This document shows positions 50,758 through 60,501 of a stretch of DNA of 64,000 nt, in pieces; position 1 is the first letter of the stretch, and each line of letters begins with the position of its first letter. Below the pieces are notes generated by a model. It made no database searches. It had not been told where the DNA came from and saw only the letters and a program-made list of their open reading frames with translations. The stretch comes from Bacillus_BD sp050389805 (GTDB lineage Bacteria; Bacillota; Bacilli; Bacillales; Cytobacillaceae), in contig NZ_CP130945.1 of NCBI RefSeq assembly GCF_050389805.1, positions 62,001 to 126,000 on the forward strand, in the 5' to 3' direction. Made by a program: the position numbers and the translations under genes.

Positions 50758-53208
50758 ATGATGTTTGGACGATTTACAGAAAGAGCTCAGAAAGTATTAG
50801 CTTTAGCTCAGGAAGAGGCCATCCGCCTAGGTCATAATAATATTGGTACAGAGCACATTTTATTAGGTCTAGTTCGTGAAGGGGAAGGAATAGCTGCAAA
50901 AGCTCTATATGCGCTAGGACTAAGTTCTGAAAAAATCCAAAAAGAGGTAGAGGATTTAATTGGAAGAGGTCAGGATACACCTGGATCGATCCATTATACC
51001 CCACGAGCAAAAAAGGTTACTGAGTTATCCATGGATGAAGCACGTAAACTGGGTCATTCCTATGTAGGTACAGAACATATCTTATTAGGACTTATCCGTG
51101 AAGGAGAGGGCGTTGCTGCACGAGTATTGAATAACCTTGGTGTCAGTCTAAATAAAGCTCGTCAACAAGTGCTACAACTTCTTGGAAGCAATGAATCAGG
51201 TTCACATCAAGGCGGATCAACAACAAATGCCAATACCCCTACTCTTGATAGTCTTGCTCGTGACTTAACCGCAATTGCACGTGAAGGAAGTTTAGATCCT
51301 GTTATTGGTCGTAGTAAAGAGATTCAGCGTGTAATTGAGGTATTAAGTCGTCGTACCAAAAATAACCCTGTTTTAATTGGGGAACCTGGTGTTGGTAAAA
51401 CAGCGATTGCTGAAGGACTTGCACAACAAATTGTTCAAAATGAAGTACCCGAAATTTTACGTAACAAACGGGTCATGACCTTAGATATGGGTACAGTTGT
51501 GGCCGGTACGAAATATCGTGGAGAGTTTGAAGATCGTTTGAAAAAGGTAATGGATGAAATTCGCCAGGCTGGAAATATCATTTTATTTATTGATGAACTT
51601 CATACATTAATCGGTGCTGGTGGTGCTGAAGGCGCTATTGATGCATCGAATATCCTTAAGCCATCTCTTGCACGTGGAGAACTTCAATGTATTGGTGCCA
51701 CAACGTTAGACGAATATAGAAAATATATTGAAAAAGATGCAGCTTTAGAAAGACGTTTCCAACCAATTACGGTAGACGAACCAACTGCCGAAGAATCCGT
51801 TCAAATTCTAAAAGGTTTACGGGATCGTTATGAAGCGCATCATCGAGTGTCTATTACAGATGAAGCGATTGAAGCAGCTGTGAAATTATCGGATCGTTAT
51901 ATTTCCGATCGTTTCCTTCCAGATAAGGCGATTGATTTAATTGATGAAGCAGGATCAAAAGTACGTCTTCGTTCTTATACGACACCACCTGATTTAAAAG
52001 AGTTAGAAGTTAAATTAGAAGAGATCCGCAAAGAAAAAGATGCAGCTGTTCAAAGTCAGGAATTTGAAAAGGCAGCTTCACTAAGAGATTCTGAACAACG
52101 TCTTCGTGAACAATTAGAAGAAACGAAGAAGGCTTGGAAGGAAAAACAAGGTCAGGAAAATAGTGAAGTCACAGTAGAAGATGTAGCAAGCGTTGTAGCG
52201 AGCTGGACTGGAATTCCTGTATCACGACTGGCTCAAACAGAAACGGATAAACTTTTAAATCTTGAAGGGATTCTTCACTCTCGCGTTATTGGCCAAGATG
52301 AAGCGGTTGTTGCTATCTCTAAAGCTGTTCGCCGTGCACGTGCAGGATTAAAAGATCCAAAACGCCCAATTGGCTCCTTTATCTTCTTAGGACCAACAGG
52401 GGTAGGAAAAACGGAATTAGCTAGAGCCTTAGCGGAAGCGATGTTCGGTGACGAAGATGCAATGATTCGTATTGACATGTCAGAGTATATGGAAAAACAC
52501 TCAACTTCTCGTTTAGTTGGATCACCGCCAGGATATGTAGGCTATGAAGAGGGCGGACAGCTTACAGAAAAGGTAAGAAGAAAGCCATATTCTGTTGTTT
52601 TACTAGATGAAATTGAAAAAGCACATCCAGACGTGTTTAATATTCTGTTACAAGTATTGGATGATGGAAGATTAACGGATTCAAAAGGAAGAACGGTTGA
52701 TTTCCGTAATACGGTTGTAATTATGACGTCAAACGTTGGTGCATCGGCATTAAAACAAAATAAATACGTTGGCTTTAATATTAATGACACTCAACAAGAA
52801 TATAAGGACATGAAAGGAAAAGTAATGGAGGAATTGAAAAAAGCATTCCGTCCTGAATTCCTAAATCGTGTAGATGAAACTATTGTGTTCCATTCCTTAG
52901 AGAAAAAACATTTGAAAGAAATTGTTGTTCTTTTAGCTAATCAATTAATTAAACGATTAAAAGAGCAAGATATTTCTCTAGAACTAACAGATGCTGCTTT
53001 AGAGAAAATTGCTAAGGAAGGGTATGATCCTGAATACGGAGCAAGACCACTTCGCAGAGCGATTCAAAAGCATATTGAGGACCGTTTATCGGAAGAACTC
53101 CTTAAAGGAGCTGTTTTAACAGGGCAAAATGTAACCATTGATGTTGAAAATGATGAGTTTGTTATTCGTTCTTCATCAGCAACTCCTGAGTCTCAACTGC
53201 AAAACTAG
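50758..53208 (+). CDS. clpC: ATP-dependent Clp protease ATPase subunit ClpC
   Basis: AAA+ unfoldase (816 residues) partnering ClpP and adaptors such as MecA. Two N-terminal Clp repeats (about 1-145: GHNNIGTEHILLGL and GHSYVGTEHILLGL) precede D1 with Walker A GEPGVGKT (208-215). A UVR-type linker follows (EFEKAASLRDSEQRL). D2 has Walker A GPTGVGKT (545-552). Start ATG 50758 is 8 nt after GGGAGG; GTG 50752 is too close. It closes the CtsR operon, with a terminator behind it. Confidence 0.98.
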   Translation: MMFGRFTERAQKVLALAQEEAIRLGHNNIGTEHILLGLVREGEGIAAKALYALGLSSEKIQKEVEDLIGRGQDTPGSIHYTPRAKKVTELSMDEARKLGHSYVGTEHILLGLIREGEGVAARVLNNLGVSLNKARQQVLQLLGSNESGSHQGGSTTNANTPTLDSLARDLTAIAREGSLDPVIGRSKEIQRVIEVLSRRTKNNPVLIGEPGVGKTAIAEGLAQQIVQNEVPEILRNKRVMTLDMGTVVAGTKYRGEFEDRLKKVMDEIRQAGNIILFIDELHTLIGAGGAEGAIDASNILKPSLARGELQCIGATTLDEYRKYIEKDAALERRFQPITVDEPTAEESVQILKGLRDRYEAHHRVSITDEAIEAAVKLSDRYISDRFLPDKAIDLIDEAGSKVRLRSYTTPPDLKELEVKLEEIRKEKDAAVQSQEFEKAASLRDSEQRLREQLEETKKAWKEKQGQENSEVTVEDVASVVASWTGIPVSRLAQTETDKLLNLEGILHSRVIGQDEAVVAISKAVRRARAGLKDPKRPIGSFIFLGPTGVGKTELARALAEAMFGDEDAMIRIDMSEYMEKHSTSRLVGSPPGYVGYEEGGQLTEKVRRKPYSVVLLDEIEKAHPDVFNILLQVLDDGRLTDSKGRTVDFRNTVVIMTSNVGASALKQNKYVGFNINDTQQEYKDMKGKVMEELKKAFRPEFLNRVDETIVFHSLEKKHLKEIVVLLANQLIKRLKEQDISLELTDAALEKIAKEGYDPEYGARPLRRAIQKHIEDRLSEELLKGAVLTGQNVTIDVENDEFVIRSSSATPESQLQN

Positions 53209-53243
53209 TTATCCATACAGACAACAAGAATAATACTTTTCAT

Positions 53244-53280
53244 AAGGGGGGTACACGAAGAATACGTGTACTCCTTTTTT
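53244..53280 (+). terminator. Terminator of the clpC operon
   Basis: GGGGTACACG pairs with CGTGTACTCC (loop aagaata; one G-T pair), followed by TTTTTT. Confidence 0.9.
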
Positions 53281-53373
53281 AAAAAGGGAAGAAAACACTC
53301 GTATTAATCATGTTTAATCGGTAAAAGGAGTATAATATACTTTCAAGATAAATACAGAAAGTGATGAAGTTAT

Positions 53374-54750
53374 ATGGCAAAAAGAAAAACAAAATTTATG
53401 TGTCAGGAATGCGGTTATGAGTCTCCTAAATGGATGGGGAAATGTCCTGGTTGTGGCGCATGGAATAAAATGGTAGAAGAGGTGGAAAAAGCCCCGGCAA
53501 AAAGAGGAGTTTTTGCTCATTCAGAGGGGATGACAACTGCCTCAAAGCCTATAAGTATAACAGCTATTGACATAGTTGATGAACCTAGAATCAATACGGA
53601 TTCAAAAGAGTTAGACCGAGTATTAGGGGGAGGAATTGTAAAAGGTTCTCTTGTCTTAATTGGAGGAGACCCTGGAATTGGAAAGTCAACCTTATTACTT
53701 CAAGTATCTTCACAACTAGCAAACAAAAAGCATTCGGTTCTATATATTTCTGGGGAAGAATCGCTGCGACAAACAAAGTTAAGAGCGGAAAGGTTAGAAG
53801 TCTCTTCTGACCAGTTAAAGGTATATGCTGAAACAAATCTTGAAGAGATTAGCTTAACCATTGAAAAGTCAAAACCTGAATTTGTCATTATTGATTCCAT
53901 TCAAACTATTTACCATCCAGAAATTACTTCAGCAGCAGGGAGTGTGTCTCAGGTACGAGAATGTACAGCTGAGCTTATGCGAATTGCAAAAACAAAAGGG
54001 ATTGCGATTTTTATTGTTGGTCATGTAACGAAGGAAGGCTCCATCGCAGGTCCTCGTATATTGGAGCATATGGTAGATACCGTTTTATATTTTGAGGGTG
54101 AGCGCCATCATACATATCGTATTTTGCGAGCGGTCAAAAATCGATTTGGGTCTACTAACGAAATGGGTATTTTTGAAATGAGGGAATCGGGCTTAGAAGA
54201 AGTTGAGAATCCATCGGAAATGTTTTTAGAGGAGCGCTCTCAAGGTGCAGCAGGCTCAACGGTTGTTGCTTCTATGGAGGGAACTAGACCTGTTCTTGTT
54301 GAAATTCAAGCATTAATCTCTCCTACAAGCTTTGGGAATCCTAGACGAATGGCAACTGGAATTGATCATAATCGGGTGCCGTTATTAATGGCTGTTTTAG
54401 AAAAAAGAGTCGGCATGCTTCTTCAAAACCAAGATGCGTATTTGAAAGTTGCAGGAGGTGTCAAATTAGATGAACCTGCGATTGATTTAGCAGTCGCGAT
54501 TAGCATTGCTTCAAGTTTTCTCGATAAACCGACAAAGGCAACCGACTGCATTATTGGTGAAGTTGGATTAACAGGTGAGGTAAGAAGGGTTTCAAGAATA
54601 GAACAGCGTGTACAAGAAGCTGAAAAATTGGGTTTTGAAAGAATTATCTTACCGGCTAATAATATAGGAGGCTGGAAAGCCCCAAATGGAATTCAATTGG
54701 TTGGAGTGAAGACAGTCAAGGAAGCATTACAAGCTGTATTAGGAGGGTGA
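53374..54750 (+). CDS. radA: DNA repair protein RadA
   Basis: RecA-related branch-migration ATPase (458 residues; Sms). A zinc finger with C10, C13, C24, C27 leads to the ATPase: Walker A GGDPGIGKST (97-106), the RadA motif KNRFG (255-259) and a C-terminal Lon-protease-like domain without its active site. ATG 53374 has only a weak GTGATGAAG upstream. TATAAT at 53331-53336 may be its -10, but the -35 is unclear. disA follows 4 bp later, and the two proteins interact in B. subtilis. Confidence 0.96.
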   Translation: MAKRKTKFMCQECGYESPKWMGKCPGCGAWNKMVEEVEKAPAKRGVFAHSEGMTTASKPISITAIDIVDEPRINTDSKELDRVLGGGIVKGSLVLIGGDPGIGKSTLLLQVSSQLANKKHSVLYISGEESLRQTKLRAERLEVSSDQLKVYAETNLEEISLTIEKSKPEFVIIDSIQTIYHPEITSAAGSVSQVRECTAELMRIAKTKGIAIFIVGHVTKEGSIAGPRILEHMVDTVLYFEGERHHTYRILRAVKNRFGSTNEMGIFEMRESGLEEVENPSEMFLEERSQGAAGSTVVASMEGTRPVLVEIQALISPTSFGNPRRMATGIDHNRVPLLMAVLEKRVGMLLQNQDAYLKVAGGVKLDEPAIDLAVAISIASSFLDKPTKATDCIIGEVGLTGEVRRVSRIEQRVQEAEKLGFERIILPANNIGGWKAPNGIQLVGVKTVKEALQAVLGG

Positions 54751-54754
54751 ATTT

Positions 54755-55828
54755 GTGGATAATAAAAGGGTTTACGATCAGACGATGAGTAAAATCTTGT
54801 CCCTTATGGCCCCTGGCACGCCTATCCGAGAAGGAATAGAAAATGTCCTTAGAGCCAATACAGGAGGACTTATTGTATTAGGCTATAACGAAAAAGTGAA
54901 AGATATTGTAGATGGTGGATTTCAAATTAATTGCTCGTTTTCCCCGAGTAACTTATATGAGCTTGCCAAAATGGATGGGGCGATCATTTTAAATGAAGTG
55001 GGAAATAAAATCCTTATTGCTAATGCACAATTAACGCCAGATACGACCATTCCTTCCTCTGAAACGGGAATGCGTCATCGTACAGCTGAAAGAGTAGCTA
55101 AACAAACTGGCAACCTTGTCATTGCCATTTCTCAAAGAAGACATGTCATTACTCTTTATCAAGGTCATTTGCAGTATGCCCTCAGGGATATAGCGGTTAT
55201 TTTAACAAAGGCAAATCAAGCCTTACAGACACTTGAAAAATATAAAGTTGTTTTAGAACAAAGTGTATCGAATCTAAGTTTATTAGAGTTTGAGGAAGTT
55301 GTTACATTTAATGACATTCTTCAAGTTATTCAGCGTTTTAGAATGGTATTAAGGATTAAGAATGAATTGTTATCCTATTTAAATGAATTAGGTACGGAAG
55401 GGCGATTAATTCGCTTACAAATGAATGAACTTCTTTCTAATATGGAGAATGAGTTTAAGCTGGTCATCAAAGACTATTCTCAAACTAGAAAGGTTAATGA
55501 AAATGAAGTATTACAGAAATTTCAGGAGCTATCCCACTTAGAAATAATAGATGATCATGTTATTCTAAAACAATTAGGTTATCAAGGTTATATCCATCTA
55601 GATGAATTGAAATGTCCCCGCGGTTATCGAATGTTAAGTAAAATCTCACGTCTACCACTTATCATCATTGAAAATTTGATTGATCAATTCCAACAACTTC
55701 CTTTCATCATTAAAGCAACGGTTGAGGAATTAGATGAAGTAGATGGGATTGGGGAAGTAAGAGCTCGAAAAATAAAAGAGGGCTTAAAGTTAATGAAAGA
55801 CCAATTACTCGCAGATCGCCATGTCTAA
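54755..55828 (+). CDS. disA: DNA integrity scanning protein, diadenylate cyclase DisA
   Basis: Makes c-di-AMP from two ATP and pauses at branched DNA, linking genome damage to sporulation and wall homeostasis. The protein has 357 residues. DAC-domain motifs are DGA (74-76) and RHRTA (107-111). A helical middle region and a C-terminal helix-hairpin-helix DNA-binding domain (VDGIGEVRARKIKEGL) follow. Start GTG 54755 follows GGAGGGTG of the radA end. Confidence 0.96.
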   Translation: MDNKRVYDQTMSKILSLMAPGTPIREGIENVLRANTGGLIVLGYNEKVKDIVDGGFQINCSFSPSNLYELAKMDGAIILNEVGNKILIANAQLTPDTTIPSSETGMRHRTAERVAKQTGNLVIAISQRRHVITLYQGHLQYALRDIAVILTKANQALQTLEKYKVVLEQSVSNLSLLEFEEVVTFNDILQVIQRFRMVLRIKNELLSYLNELGTEGRLIRLQMNELLSNMENEFKLVIKDYSQTRKVNENEVLQKFQELSHLEIIDDHVILKQLGYQGYIHLDELKCPRGYRMLSKISRLPLIIIENLIDQFQQLPFIIKATVEELDEVDGIGEVRARKIKEGLKLMKDQLLADRHV

Positions 55829-56050
55829 AAAGGACCTTAATGGTTGCTTACAAGAAAATGAACTTATTCCTTTTAATGAAGTACAAATAAACACATTTTA
55901 TTTACTGAAATGCTACCATGATGTCCAAGTTTTGTAATGTCTTTTAATGTGTTTGTAATGGGTGTTAAAGAGATTTTTATAGTAAAATATATATAAAGAA
56001 GGTTTCGATTTGTTTAAAATGTTAATACTTAATATGAAGGAGGTGAAGGA

Positions 56051-57133
56051 ATGTTAAGACGAATTGTTCAAGTGTGTTTCCTTATCACAGGAGGTACCTT
56101 GGGTCTATTTTTAATTCCTGATGTTTATAATTTACTATTTACTAATGACATTCCTCTAATTAATAATCCATATGTATCAGTTATTTTGGGCTCTCTTATA
56201 TTTTATTTACTTACTTTCTGGGCGATTGATCATGTTGTGAATTTTATTAAATGGATTGAGGAATCTTTGGTAAGGGCACCGATCACAGACATTATTTCAG
56301 GTAGCGTTGGACTAGGTTTTGGACTTATTGTCGCCTTTTTAATTGGATATGCTCTAAACGCCATATCTGTCCCGATTTTAAACACGGTAGCTCCGATCCT
56401 TTTAACGTTATTATTCGGTTATTTAGGTTTCCAAGTGGGTTTCAAAAAGAAAGAAGAGTTACTAGGTTTATTTTTAAGACAAAAGAAGAAATCAGTAGAG
56501 GAAGAAACACCTAAAGCGCCAGAAAAAGGTTTGAAGATTCTAGATACGAGTGTTATTATCGATGGTAGGATTGCAGATATTTGTCAGACTGGCTTTCTAG
56601 AAGGTACGATTGTGATTCCGCAGTTTGTTTTAGCTGAATTACAACATATTGCGGATTCCTCTGATGTGTTAAAAAGAAATCGGGGAAGAAGAGGTCTAGA
56701 TATCTTAAATCGAATCCAAAAGGAACTTAAAATTAAGGTTGAAATCTATGAAGGTGATTTTGAGGACATTCAAGAAGTGGACAGTAAACTAGTCAAGTTG
56801 GCTAAAATCACCAATGGTGTCGTTGTAACGAACGACTTTAACTTAAATAAAGTATGTGAATTACAAAAAGTAGCGGTTTTAAATATTAACGATTTGGCAA
56901 ACGCGGTGAAACCAGTCGTGTTACCAGGGGAAGAAATGAATGTTCAAGTCATTAAAGATGGAAAAGAACATAATCAAGGAATTGCTTATTTAGATGACGG
57001 TACAATGATTGTGGTAGAAGAAGGACGTAATTATATCGGTAAGCATCTTGATGTACTTGTGACGAGTGTTTTGCAAACATCTGCAGGTCGAATGATCTTT
57101 GCAAAACCGAAACTACTAGAAAAAGCATTATAA
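56051..57133 (+). CDS. yacL: PIN/TRAM-domain membrane protein YacL
   Basis: 360 residues with four N-terminal membrane helices (about 1-135), a basic loop, a PIN nuclease-like domain from about 172 (LDTSVIIDGRIADI; acidic residues in VVTNDFNLNKVC) and a C-terminal TRAM domain (about 295-355). The RNA or DNA substrate is unknown. ATG 56051 follows GAAGGAGGTGAAGG. The preceding 222 bp contain an inverted AAACACATT/AATGTGTTT pair and A/T-rich sequence but no clear promoter. Confidence 0.92.
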   Translation: MLRRIVQVCFLITGGTLGLFLIPDVYNLLFTNDIPLINNPYVSVILGSLIFYLLTFWAIDHVVNFIKWIEESLVRAPITDIISGSVGLGFGLIVAFLIGYALNAISVPILNTVAPILLTLLFGYLGFQVGFKKKEELLGLFLRQKKKSVEEETPKAPEKGLKILDTSVIIDGRIADICQTGFLEGTIVIPQFVLAELQHIADSSDVLKRNRGRRGLDILNRIQKELKIKVEIYEGDFEDIQEVDSKLVKLAKITNGVVVTNDFNLNKVCELQKVAVLNINDLANAVKPVVLPGEEMNVQVIKDGKEHNQGIAYLDDGTMIVVEEGRNYIGKHLDVLVTSVLQTSAGRMIFAKPKLLEKAL

Positions 57134-57158
57134 TGCTAGAAAAGATAGGAGTTCGGCT

Positions 57159-57845
57159 ATGACTTATAGAGTCATTATCCCTGCAGCAGGTCAGGGGAAG
57201 AGAATGGGAGTAGGGAAAAACAAACTTTTTCTAGAATTAAAAGGGGAACCTATTTTTATTCATACGTTAAAGGTCTTTGAACAGGATGATAATTGTGAAG
57301 GTGTCATTCTTGTTATTAATGATGACGAAAAGAATGAATTTCAACGCTCCTTAAAACGGTTTGGAATTAAGAAGGTAACAGCTTTTACAACAGGTGGTCG
57401 TGAGCGGCAATACAGTGTATTTAATGGAGTGCAGTCAATAGAAGATGAAGGAATTGTCTTGGTTCATGATGGGGCCCGTCCCTTTGTAGATATTGATTTA
57501 ATCCATGATTTAGTTGTAGCGGCTGAAGAATCTGGAGCATCTGTACCTGCTGTTCCCGTAAAAGATACCGTTAAAAAAGTCATCGGTAACAAAGTGATTG
57601 AAACGGTCGAACGTTCTAGCTTGTGGGCTGTCCAAACCCCACAAGCTTTTCGTATGCCCCTCTTGCGGAGGGCACACCAATCAGCCATGAAAGAGAGTTT
57701 TTTAGGTACCGATGATGCCAGTCTTGTTGAACGATTGGGTCATGATGTTATAATTGTTGAGGGAAACTACGACAATATAAAATTAACGACGCCAGAAGAT
57801 TTATTTGTAGCAGAAACGATTTTACATAAGCGGAGTCGTAAATAG
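57159..57845 (+). CDS. ispD: 2-C-methyl-D-erythritol 4-phosphate cytidylyltransferase
   Basis: Third MEP-pathway step: CTP plus methylerythritol phosphate to CDP-methylerythritol. The protein has 228 residues. The nucleotide loop is IPAAGQGKRMGVGKNK, with HDGARPFV and the WAVQTPQAFR substrate region. ATG 57159 follows GATAGGAG. ispF follows 20 bp later; IspE, which acts between them, is at 823-1692. Confidence 0.97.
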   Translation: MTYRVIIPAAGQGKRMGVGKNKLFLELKGEPIFIHTLKVFEQDDNCEGVILVINDDEKNEFQRSLKRFGIKKVTAFTTGGRERQYSVFNGVQSIEDEGIVLVHDGARPFVDIDLIHDLVVAAEESGASVPAVPVKDTVKKVIGNKVIETVERSSLWAVQTPQAFRMPLLRRAHQSAMKESFLGTDDASLVERLGHDVIIVEGNYDNIKLTTPEDLFVAETILHKRSRK

Positions 57846-57865
57846 AGTAAAAGGAGATAGACTCA

Positions 57866-58342
57866 ATGTTTCGTATTGGACAAGGATTTGATGTTCATCA
57901 GTTAGCTGAGAACCGTCCTCTGATTATAGGGGGGATAACGATCCCCTATGAAAAGGGATTGAAAGGACATTCTGATGCTGATGTATTATTACATACGGTT
58001 ACGGATGCCTGTTTAGGTGCAATTGGCGAAGGCGATATTGGAAGGCATTTTCCAGACACTGACCCGAAATTTAAGGATGCAGATTCGAGTGTTTTGCTCC
58101 AACATGTATGGGGGCTTGTGAAAGAAAGAGGATATGAGTTAGTAAACGCAGATTGTACGATTATTGCTCAGAAGCCAAAGATGGCTCCATATATTGGACA
58201 AATGACTGAGAGAATTGCAGAGCTTTTAGAAACCACTCCGGATTGCATTAACGTCAAAGCAACGACAACGGAAAAATTAGGCTTTCCTGGTCGTGAAGAA
58301 GGAATTGCAGCTCAAGCTGTCGTATTGCTTAAAAAAAGATAA
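57866..58342 (+). CDS. ispF: 2-C-methyl-D-erythritol 2,4-cyclodiphosphate synthase
   Basis: Cyclises the IspE product, releasing CMP (158 residues, trimeric, zinc enzyme). Metal ligands D9 and H11 (GFDVHQL) and H35 (GHSDADVL) are visible, with the C-terminal KATTTEKLGFPGREEGIAA. ATG 57866 follows AAAGGAG. Confidence 0.97.
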   Translation: MFRIGQGFDVHQLAENRPLIIGGITIPYEKGLKGHSDADVLLHTVTDACLGAIGEGDIGRHFPDTDPKFKDADSSVLLQHVWGLVKERGYELVNADCTIIAQKPKMAPYIGQMTERIAELLETTPDCINVKATTTEKLGFPGREEGIAAQAVVLLKKR

Positions 58343-58383
58343 GATTGAATTAAAGAATTTTTTTACCTTTGGAGGAATCCTCA

Positions 58384-59838
58384 ATGACAAAAGAAGTTCG
58401 CGTGAGATATGCGCCAAGTCCTACTGGTTTTTTGCATATAGGGAATGCACGTACGGCCTTATTTAATTATTTATTTGCTCGAAATCAAAATGGTAAGTTT
58501 ATTATTCGGATTGAAGACACCGATCAAAAGCGAAATGTTGAAGGTGGAGAAGCAAGTCAACTAAAATATTTAAAGTGGTTAGGAATTGATTGGGATGAGG
58601 GGGTTGATGTTGGTGGCGAATACGGTCCATACCGTCAATCTGAACGAAACCATATTTATGAAACGTATTACAATGAACTTTTAGAAAAAGGTCTTGCTTA
58701 TAAATGTTATTGTACAGAGGAAGAACTAGAGCAAGAACGTGAAGCGCAAATAGCAAAAGGGGAAACACCACAGTATTCAGGTAAATGCCGTCATTTATCA
58801 AATGGAGAGCAGGAAAAGCTAGAAGCGGAAGGTAGAAAGCCAAGTATTCGTTTTAAAGTCCCACAGGGTAAAATCTATTCATTTGATGACATGGTAAAAG
58901 GTCATGTTTCCTTTGAAAGTGATGGAATTGGCGACCATGTAATTGTTAAAAAAGACGGTATCCCAACCTACAACTTTGCGGTTACAGTTGATGATCATCT
59001 CATGGAAATGACGCATGTATTACGAGGTGATGACCATATTTCGAATACACCAAAGCAGTTAATGATTTATGAAGCGTTTGGCTGGGAACCACCTATTTTT
59101 GGACATATGACGTTAATTGTAAATGAAAGTCGTAAAAAACTCAGCAAGCGTGACGGATCGATTATTCAATTCATTGAGCAATATGAAGAGCTTGGCTATA
59201 TTCCAGAAGCTTTATTTAACTTTATTGCTTTATTAGGCTGGTCACCTGAGGGTGAGGAAGAGATTTTCTCAAAAGAAGAATTTATTAAGATTTTTGATAG
59301 TAAACGTCTCTCCAAGTCTCCAGCTTTATTTGATAAACAAAAGCTTGCGTGGATGAATAATCAATATATGAAAAAGCTTGAACTTGACCGTGTGATTGAT
59401 ATTACTCTTCCACATTTAGTTAAAGAAGGTCTTATTGAGGAAAATCGTTCTGAGCAAGAGGACCATTGGGTTCGTGAATTAATTGGTTTGAATCAAGAAA
59501 GAATGAGTTACGGTGCTGAAATCGTAGAACTCTCAAAGCTTTTTTTCAATGATGAAGTGGTTATGGATGACGAAGCGAAAGAAGTACTTTCAGAAGAACA
59601 GGTACCAGAAGTCCTCACAGCCTTTTTGAGCGAGGTTGGGAATTTAGAGACCTTTACGGCTGAAGAAATTAAAAAGGCTGTGAAGACTGTTCAGAAGTCA
59701 ACAGGTCATAAAGGGAAAAAACTGTTTATGCCAATCCGTGCTGCTGCAACAGGGCAAATTCACGGACCTGATTTGATGAAGACCATTGAACTATTAGGGA
59801 AAGATAAGGTTGAGTCAAGGGTTAAGCAATTAATTTGA
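58384..59838 (+). CDS. gltX: Glutamyl-tRNA synthetase
   Basis: Class I synthetase (484 residues) that charges tRNA-Glu; in bacteria lacking GlnRS it also charges tRNA-Gln, later amidated. HIGH-type motif HIGN (18-21) in APSPTGFLHIGNART; KLSKRD near 252 is the KMSKS equivalent. The C-terminal helical anticodon domains end at KVESRVKQLI. Start ATG 58384 follows TTTGGAGGAA; the TTG at 58369 is part of that site. Confidence 0.97.
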   Translation: MTKEVRVRYAPSPTGFLHIGNARTALFNYLFARNQNGKFIIRIEDTDQKRNVEGGEASQLKYLKWLGIDWDEGVDVGGEYGPYRQSERNHIYETYYNELLEKGLAYKCYCTEEELEQEREAQIAKGETPQYSGKCRHLSNGEQEKLEAEGRKPSIRFKVPQGKIYSFDDMVKGHVSFESDGIGDHVIVKKDGIPTYNFAVTVDDHLMEMTHVLRGDDHISNTPKQLMIYEAFGWEPPIFGHMTLIVNESRKKLSKRDGSIIQFIEQYEELGYIPEALFNFIALLGWSPEGEEEIFSKEEFIKIFDSKRLSKSPALFDKQKLAWMNNQYMKKLELDRVIDITLPHLVKEGLIEENRSEQEDHWVRELIGLNQERMSYGAEIVELSKLFFNDEVVMDDEAKEVLSEEQVPEVLTAFLSEVGNLETFTAEEIKKAVKTVQKSTGHKGKKLFMPIRAAATGQIHGPDLMKTIELLGKDKVESRVKQLI

Positions 59839-59869
59839 TTAACAATTCCCTAAAAATGTAATATAGTAA

Positions 59870-60131
59870 AGTAAATAGATTCGGAAAAAACGTTGATGAG
59901 AAATAGTAAGAAAATGAAGCTTTTGTTAGAGAGAACCTCCATTGGCTGAAAGAGGTTTAAAGCCGCTCATTTTCTGAATGCACCTCAGAGTCCTGTTTTG
60001 AAATTACAGTAGATACAGGCGGTTCACCACCGTTATATGGGGAGAGTGAGGTCTTGTAAGTGTGAGACCTAAACAGAGTGGAACCGCGCTAAAAAAAGCG
60101 TCTCTGTCGTATAGACAGAGGCGCTTTTTTT
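59870..60131 (+). promoter_or_regulatory. Cysteine T-box riboswitch with terminator (cysE-cysS leader)
   Basis: The T-box core GAGTGGAACCGCG (60076-60088) includes TGGA, fitting the U discriminator of tRNA-Cys. The specifier loop reads CTGAATGCACC with TGC (Cys) at 59979-59981. The leader terminator is AAGCGTCTCTGTC/GACAGAGGCGCTT (60097-60126), then T7. Uncharged tRNA-Cys should favour read-through to cysE-cysS. A weak promoter is TTGATT (59835-59840), 18-bp spacer, TAATAT (59859-59864). The first downstream gene starts 370 bp after the terminator because repeat copy 5 lies between. Confidence 0.93.
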
Positions 60132-60195
60132 GTACCGTAAAACATACAATTTTTAGGTCAATATAGCACAGAACATATTAGAAGCTAAGAAAGAT

Positions 60196-60480
60196 AAGTT
60201 TTTGAAGTTAGATTGATATTTAGCGTAAGCAGCCGACTCCTAGTGGACTTCCTGCTTCTTCCCCAACGATAAGTCAACATCGATTCGCATTAGCATGCTT
60301 ATCGTGTTTCCTTTATCTCAATGGGAACATCGACTAAGACCGCCACGTTCTGTGGCGAACGTCGATGTCTGCATATCCTGTGCAAGTCATTCCATACGGA
60401 GTTGAGCACTCAAGTAATCACTTCTTGAGTATGTTTCACAGGAACAAAAAGCTTTTTGTTCCGAAGGCGCTTGCGCATTT
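60196..60480 (+). repeat. Dispersed modular intergenic repeat, copy 5
   Basis: Starts aagtttttgaagttagatt with tagcgtaagcagcc and ends GGCGCTTGCGCATTT. It holds a 22-bp perfect palindrome at 60441-60462 (GGAACAAAAA then its complement), a variant of which is in copy 3. Another stem is CATCGACTAAGACC-region versus GGCGAACGTCGATG (about 60329-60368). It separates the T-box from cysE and holds no reading frame I accept. Confidence 0.75.
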
Positions 60481-60501
60481 CTATGAATGGAGGGGAAGTG
60501 T